Origin: Sialis fuliginosa
Lineage: Eukaryota; Arthropoda; Insecta; Megaloptera; Sialidae
NCBI GenBank assembly: GCA_961205875.1
Contig: OY540822.1
Location: forward strand, 1,304,501-1,368,500
Reading direction: 5' to 3'
DNA length: 64,000 bases
The translations under genes and the position numbers were made by a program. The notes beneath the pieces are model-generated. The model was not told where the DNA came from and ran no database searches. It was given only the letters and a program-made list of their open reading frames with translations. Below are positions 57,546-64,000 of this stretch, in pieces (within the stretch, counting starts at the first letter, position 1; each line of letters begins with the position of its first letter).

Positions 57546-59298
57546 GGTGAAGAATAATACCATATATTAAACATTGCTCCGATTTTGGTTGTCCGCGACA
57601 GGAGTTATCCATGGTTCATCTACAAAATTCTTAAGATTTTCTGATTTTTGGTAAATAGCGGTCTAAATAAGTATTACCTATACCTATACAAAAAAAAATT
57701 CATGTAAAATTTTGAAAAAAATTTAAAAAATCATTTGTTTATCCGTTACGCTGATTAAAATGGCTGAAAACATACTCTTTTAAGCTGTAATAACTAATAA
57801 AGTTTAACGTTTTTTAAGTTGATATCCCTAGAAAATAAACATTCTGTAGTACAGAACATTAACTGAATATTAGGACCTGATATCTTCAATTGTTTTTGTT
57901 TAATTAAATTATTAATAATGGAATCATGCTTGTTTATGATTCACAATACAATTTTTTGTAAAACCTTTATTTTTGTAAAACTGCTTGTATGTATTTCTAA
58001 AGACTTATATAATCGATTGTCGCCATAAAAAAGTAAAATTTATCAATTGGGCAAATAGTGGCATTGAAATCTTATTGTTGAGTTTTTTTTAATATAAACA
58101 AATACAGTTGTTTCATAGAACCAGCAACATTAAAAAAATAATAGCCAAAAACCTGCTCCGAACAATTATTTATCTATTGGTGAAAGCCGCATTAAATTCG
58201 GTTCAGTAGTTTTTGAGTTATTTTACTGTATAGTACACACTATACAATTTTTATAAAAATTGAATGTTTATACAATTAATTAATTAACTACGTTTACATA
58301 AAAAAAAGCTTATTTTTGTATCTTTTACCGCTTATCTCGAAAAATATGATGTATAAAACGTAAAATGTAATAGCAAAAAAATAATATATTAATATTTAAT
58401 TGTTAAAATATATAAAATAACATCCAAATCCAATATAAATTGTAGATACATATTAGATTTAAAATATACATAAGTAAATAACCATAATAAATATAAGAAA
58501 CAAAAGCAAAATTTGTAATAATAAATCATGATTTGAAATGGACGTATATTTATTGTTTTTATTTAAAATGTTATAACTGTAAGTATAAGCTCCGCCCTAG
58601 AAAAAGATAACCGATGTTTGTCTTTAAATTTGAAATCTGTTGTAAGCGATTATGGCCTTTAGGGTGCCAGACGAGTTCTGCAGGTGACTGTACCTATTAT
58701 CAATTAAATAACCTTCATGTATGTATAAATATATATATATATATATATAATGTATTAATGAGTTTTAATCGAAATCCTAATTAACATCAGTACTAGGGCA
58801 AAGGAGTTCCTGGTGCACTAGCGAATTACAGAGCAGGTAAATATGTTTGTTTTTTATAATTATGTTAGGAAATATTTTTAAAATAAAACTTCTTTATAAT
58901 AAAGTAATAAATAATATTTAATTGTTCAATATTAAAAACATAAGCTCGCAAGCAATCTTGCATACAGGACCTCTGATAATCAAATGTGTATTTCGTTGTG
59001 CATCTGCATCTCATTGTCAGATCCACTTCACAAACGTAAACATTATCACCAGGGCTAGGGTGAATAGACTAAACAAACTACGTCTTATCTCATAACATTA
59101 TTGAATATACACGTATATGTGTATATGTACCTATGTATTAAAAATTCCTTAATATTTAAAACTTCTTAACAAATAGTTCATCAAAATAATGTTAATTAGC
59201 AATGCTGTTCATTATATTATTACTTGCTGATTTCAGTAACATATTGTAATACTTATATTTTACAAATAAATATATTTTTCTCTACATGTATACTTTTT
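57546..59298. other. AT-rich spacer with an AT microsatellite
   Basis: No gene recognised. An (AT) run lies at about 58729-58750. The rest shows no terminal repeats. Confidence 0.45.
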
Positions 59299-59715
59299 AG
59301 GGTTCCGAAGAAACCCTATTAATATCGCTTTGTCGTCCGTCCGTATGTCCGTCCGTCCTTTTCACTCAAAGCTAAATAGCTCGTAAACTATATAAGCTAG
59401 AAACTTGAAATTTTTACTGAACATGTAAAATGACACCCTCTAGTAAAATATGTACAAATTTATTGAATAAATAATTTTTCAGGGGGGGCAATAAGGAGAT
59501 AAAGCTAGTTAAAAAAAATATGTTTTTTTATACCAAGGCATATGGCACGTTAAAATGTATAACCAAACAAGCGGAATTTGACCCTTTTTATATTTTTTTT
59601 CTAAATCAAAAATGGTGCCTGTAGGGGGCTTTAATTCAACAATATTTTTTTTAAATCCTAAACAATAATTCCGTAGTCCACGCGAGCGAAGCCGCGCGGG
59701 CCCAGCTAGTAATTA
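59299..59715 (-). repeat. GGACGG-family copy ending in a GC-rich tail
   Basis: It begins agggttccgaagaaacccta and runs through the family words for about 340 bp. From about 59660 it continues into a tail with the words cacgcgagcgaagccgcg and ggcccagctagt. The tail recurs inverted at 62783-62845, so it belongs to a separate dispersed repeat. Confidence 0.65.
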
Positions 59716-60600
59716 ATATAATAAAAACATGCATTACTGCACTAAAAATGTATCACTGTTCACGCGAGCTTACATTTCGTCAATTAAATTCAATTACTGA
59801 AAGATAAATACGTTAATGTTTGTATAGGTAATGTATTGCTTTAAAAAAATGTTTTTTATAAAAGATTAACCAGAATAACATGTTTTATTGTTATAAGAAA
59901 TAAAAAATACACCATTCCATTTAAGAAAAAAAAGTAGCCTATACCGACTGCGCGAAGTTTTATAAATTTGGATGCCGATATTCCTCTTCAAACTTATATG
60001 GCAACATAAAGTTTAAATTTGCAGCGGACAATGTATTTGCCATAATAATACAATGTATTTTAGTAGAGCAAATAATTGCACGTATGTGACATAATATTGA
60101 TTTTGTTGTGAACCATAGTTAGATTCTACATCAGTGGCGAGAGGGGTATTGGGGGGGGGGCAACTATTCACATAAAAATAGAAGGTACAAAATACAGGGC
60201 TAGACTAAAGTAAAAATATGCGGAACTATATCAAAAAACCGAATGAATTCAAGCAAAGTTATTTAGTCAATCATGTGTTCTTCTTCTTCTTTCTTCCTTT
60301 CTTGGCTTGTTTAGGGTTATTTGTTTTCTTTTTCATGAACAGTTATGACGTCATGAAACCTTTTTCTAAATGTCGGTCATTTTTGGTATCATTGGAATAA
60401 CATTTTATTTATTCTGACATAACCCTAATAGACCAAGAGCTGACTGCAAAAAAACTAGCCTATCGAGTAACAGGGTAAAATGTTTTTTAAATGTTAGTAC
60501 CCATAGCGACCATGAGAAAAATCATTTTGTGCCTGGGCGGACCTTGTTGATGTAATAAAACCAGGTGTAAAAGTTTGTGTAGATGGCGCCTTATACCAGA
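59716..60600. other. AT-rich spacer
   Basis: No gene recognised. A fragment tggcgagagggg with a G tract near 60135-60160 recalls the hAT-type ends seen elsewhere but has no partner. Confidence 0.4.
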
Positions 60601-60606
60601 CATAAC

Positions 60607-60668
60607 TAATCCGGTTTATTTATGCTATTCTTCTTGGTCCACATAGGAATAGCATAAATAAACCGGAA
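60607..60668. repeat. Hairpin with 20-bp stem
   Basis: The word ccggtttatttatgctattc and its exact complement lie about 16 bases apart. This gives a perfect 20-bp stem. It may be one end of a foldback element or a hairpin-forming MITE. Confidence 0.7.
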
Positions 60669-61234
60669 TAGAGCAGGAATAAAAATGCGTGTTAACCATA
60701 GACATAGAGAATGGACAGTGCATTCTGTATTAACACAATGGTGTAACATCTGTTCAAAAAGTGAGAGAGAGATGCAGTGTAGTTTGGAATATATCTAGCT
60801 CTTTTTCTAAGAATCTGATTGGTAGCTTACTATAGTTCAGGGTAGCATTTCTGTCCGATATATTTTTGTACATACATATTACATATATCTATCTTGTGAT
60901 TTTTGTGCAATAAGTTTTTTATTAGAAAAGTAAATAATATGAACAATAAACATACTATAATGTATATATTTCATCGAGGAAATTTAAAAAAACATCAATT
61001 AATCTGATAGAAATTTGCAAAATTATGAACGGATATTCCGGGAAAATAATATTTTTGCTACCAAAAATATTAAATATATATTTAAAGAAAATAGTTTTAA
61101 ATCAATTCCCATGTGGTTGCTACAAAATGATGAGGTGGATTGCTACACTTACAAACAGCACATACAAGATTTACTTAACAAAATTTTAAATATTTTTTTT
61201 GATTTTCTTCTGTAGGCTTTCGTGGCCGTTGTCC

Positions 61235-61335
61235 ATAGTAGCTAACTTTTCGGGCTGTTGTCCAAGTTGTCGTATTTTTACACTTGACGTTTCGATTCTC
61301 ATGTCGGAGTCTTCTTCATAAGTGATTCTGAAACT
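61235..61335 (-). ncRNA. Hammerhead-like motif beside Penelope GIY-YIG sequence
   Basis: It has the same layout as 31150-31260: CACTT, then ATGAAGA (the core C is A here), stem GACTC/GAATC, GAAA, CGTC, and AAGTG, which pairs with CACTT. It lies just downstream, on the minus strand, of GIY-YIG coding sequence. Known Penelope-like elements carry hammerheads in this terminal region. The changed core base suggests this copy is inactive. Confidence 0.5.
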
Positions 61336-61880
61336 GGTGTCTTCCTCCTGTGTCGGTTCTTATATACCTGTGTTGTCTGTGGTCATGCGTGACGTACCGG
61401 ATGACTGGTAACCACGCCTTCGCTAGTTCAATCCCCTTGTCGCGGTTGAAGTTGTCGGGATGCTTTTGAATCTCGATGGCTTCCTTATACAGCCTGGGCC
61501 AAAATCTTGATTCCCTAGCGAGTATTTTTGTATCCTCGAATTTGATGGTATGTCCTGTGTGGGTTTGGTGTTCTGCCACTGCCGACTTTTCCCAGTGTTG
61601 GTGTTTGGTTTGGCTGATGTGCTCCTTAAGTCTCGTGCTGATGTGTCTGCCAGTTTGGCCGACATAAACTTTCCCGCACGTGCATGGTATACTGTATACG
61701 CCCGGACCTTGGAGTTGCTGGTGTTCACCTCACGCTTTTGGAAAATGCGATGCTAGCTTTCTATGAGCTTTGAAAACTGTTTTAATTTCATGTTTCCTCA
61801 GGAGTCTGGCAATTTTGTCGGTGCAACCTTGGACGTATGGTAGGTAAGCGAACGAGAAGAAGGTAGATTTCTACCTTCTT
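61316..61880 (-). pseudogene. Penelope-like element, 3' part with GIY-YIG domain
   Basis: Translation of the minus strand shows VQGCTDKIARLLRKHEIKTV, then a block reading GVYSIPCTCGKVYVGQTGR, and RLKEHISQ further on. It continues to EHQTHTGHTIKFEDTKILA and WLPVIRYV. This is the C-terminal GIY-YIG endonuclease region of Penelope-like retroelements. It is a fragment and does not look functional. A facing fragment on the plus strand carries part of the reverse transcriptase. Confidence 0.82.
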
Positions 61881-62052
61881 CTCATTCGACGATGAGTTCT
61901 ATGAACAAACAGAAGGGGCAGCCATGGGATCACCATTATCACCAGCTATAGCGAACATCTTCTTGGAAGCATTTGAAAAAACAGCCTTAGACACAGCACA
62001 TCTGAAACCTAAATGCTGGCTGCGCTACGTAGACGACACATTCATGGGTCAA
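61875..62052 (+). pseudogene. Penelope-like reverse transcriptase fragment
   Basis: The plus strand reads EQTEGAAMGSPLSPAIANIF and, further on, WLRYVDDTFM, the conserved palm motifs of Penelope-like reverse transcriptases. It ends abruptly in AT-rich sequence after about 60 codons. It faces the GIY-YIG part head to head across a short palindrome (gagaagaaggtaga...tctaccttcttctc, 61850-61886). Confidence 0.82.
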
Positions 62053-62285
62053 AAAATTCGAAACTTATATTATTTAGAAATCAATAATTGTTTTTTTTTT
62101 AAATAAAATTTTTTTATAACGTTAATAATTTTATTGTTTTTTAACCTCTTTGTATATATCTATGAATATTTTTAATAGTAGTTAGGACAAGTATATTCCA
62201 AACCTGTTTCCATCTCTTTCTTTTGACACGACTCTGTTTTCGAGTCAGATGCGTGGTCCATTCTCTATGTCTATGGTGTTAACTG

Positions 62286-64000
62286 CATTGACATAGTTAT
62301 ACCTATTTAGCCAACCTCAAAAAATATAAGTATCTACGGAGCATAGGGATTTCATCGTAATGTACTTCGCATTAACATTGGAAAAATGTTGTCAGTTAAA
62401 ATATGGTTAAAACACCCGAGACGAAAAGATGGAAATAAAAGAAAACGTGATTCGTGGGACGTAAAGGAGACGAAGTATTTTTGAGATTTCTTGTTGGTAC
62501 GCCATCGAAGTTATAGCGTACTTCAAATCGGAATTATAATTCCAGCTGACATCACTTATTCTCGTATGTGTAAACAGCACCACTTAAAACGGTTTAACTA
62601 CATCGGTTATAATAAAACCGGAATAACAGCGCTGTGTAAACGTACTCATATATTATTTAAGAATAAATTACTTAATCACGCTCACGTCGGGTTGCAGCGT
62701 GAATCGAAAAAATTCACGTCCCACGCCTAGCATATTTTGTGTATTTACATAATTTTCACAATTAAAATAACTTTTATTAAATAACTAGCTATACCAAATA
62801 CCCGCGCGGCTTTGCTCGCGTGGACTACGGAATTATTATTTAGAATTTTTGAATATTCAATGTTCAATATAAGTACAAACACGATTAATTATTATTGTAA
62901 TAATAACTTATCAACACCTAAATTACCTAACAAAAACGAATCAGAACAAAAAGTACAAATTATTTTTGTTCTGTTTAAATTTGAAAGTTAATTATTGAAA
63001 ACAAAATAAACATCCGAATACCGGCCGAGCGCAAACAAATCGTTCCCTCTGCCCCGCTACGACGCTGCACTTCTTTAGTTCACGCGTTATTAATAATATT
63101 TTACCGTATATAACTTATTAACAGTTATTTCCTAAACTAAAAGATCAAATTGGATGCTGTAAAGGACAAATTATATCTACATTAAGTACTTATAACGATG
63201 AAATCATTTATTTCGATAAGGATAATTGTTTTGCAGGCAGGTCATAAGTCCGCATGTAAACAAAAACCAAGCATTTTAAATTTGTAACATAAAAGCAGTT
63301 TTGTCGCTTAAATATAAAAGTTAGATATATGGTATTATATATAATTAAAAGTATAGAATTGTGTATACTACATTATTTTGTTCAATATTTAACAGTTTAG
63401 GCAGCGTAATGCAAAAGAGAGCGCTCGTGGCAAACTTTTTCCGACTTGATTTACTATTATCGTCACTGCTTATTTCTATTTTACCTAACGTAACAAAATA
63501 TATCCTATAATCTGACCAGAGAACATATCTATGAATTAAAAAAAACGTAAATCGAGTTATAAGCGCATAACGCTTCCCCATCGAGATTATACTAAAAGGG
63601 CCTCGCGCTCAAGTTTTGCATCGGACCTCGCGATTTCCGGATCGGCTCTGGAGATGTTCTAGTTTTAAGATGATTCATAATTTCCCAATGCACTCACTCA
63701 TCCTGTGACGGACAGAATCACAATTGCATTCGCTCTTTGCAAGCGTTGGAGTTAACAAGTGCTTTTCCACACAAACAATTAAATATTATAAAATAGTCAA
63801 TATACAAGACAATTTATTACAATGTAAGTATTATAGAATGATTTTATTTCTTGTTTACACAATATTATTAACAAATAAGGTACTGGCATCAGTATGGCTA
63901 TTTTTAAATTAAATGTACTGAATTGGAAATATTTGTTAATATATATTTGATTACTACAATTTCTGAATATTAACCTATATACATTTAACTGTCTTACAGC
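62286..64000. other. AT-rich spacer at window end
   Basis: It holds the inverted GC-rich tail at 62783-62845 (ccgcgcggctttgctcgcgt). Otherwise no gene was recognised; open frames up to 79 codons show no domain. Confidence 0.4.

Larger units (their letters stand above)
60690..62285. repeat. Inverted repeat pair around Penelope fragments
   Basis: The left copy (about 60690-60920) starts ttaaccatagacatagagaa, and the right copy (about 62150-62285) is its inverted counterpart ending at gtgttaac. Both have TTAA beside or near the end, and share tttggaatatat words further in. They may be the two ends of one foldback element into which a Penelope-like element inserted, or two separate copies. Confidence 0.55.

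Noticed and set aside
63345-63581. 78-codon open frame near the window end
   Set aside because: No recognisable domain, no splice or homologue support, and AT-rich composition makes such frames expected by chance.

Overview
The window looks like AT-rich nuclear DNA of an insect or other arthropod. The basis is two-exon genes with GT-AG introns, tandem C2H2 zinc-finger genes with a KQE/KEE-rich N-terminus, dense small DNA transposons with 8-bp, TA and TTAA target duplications, a Ty3/gypsy LTR element, and Penelope-like debris. I cannot name the order or species from sequence alone. No tRNA, rRNA, operon or CRISPR array was found.

The host content is small. An ankyrin-repeat gene lies at 4185-5060 (-). 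Four paralogous zinc-finger genes, here called A to D, fill 15-45.5 kb: A (21211-15053, -), B (30277-25152, -), C (39979-31857, -) and D (41968-45253, +). Each has a 32-37-codon first exon with the same acidic VKQE-type motif, a phase-0 intron of 2.0-6.8 kb, and one long exon that starts G-[DE]-x-x-[VI]-K-E-E and encodes 6 to 12 fingers. Genes A and B share a block around a perfect GCGCATGCGC palindrome upstream of the start codon. Gene D has a one-base insertion that cuts off its last two fingers. C and D are head to head, about 2 kb apart.

Most of the rest is mobile DNA, much of it nested. There are five hAT-type elements with perfect 8-bp duplications, a Mutator-like 2.7-kb palindrome with a 9-bp duplication, and a piggyBac-type element flanked by TTAA that carries a second element with an 11-bp duplication. 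There are also several long foldback elements, and TA-flanked MITEs. A Ty3/gypsy element (50393-57519, -) looks whole and young and sits in a repeat whose uninterrupted inverted copy is at the left end of the window. Penelope-like fragments lie near 61.3-62.05 kb.

Two points seem most worth following. One is the zinc-finger cluster with its shared small N-terminal exon and gene-specific finger linkers. The other is a set of hammerhead-ribozyme-like folds, one inside a 146-bp insertion with a 12-bp target duplication in the intron of gene B, for which gene D's intron gives an apparent empty site.
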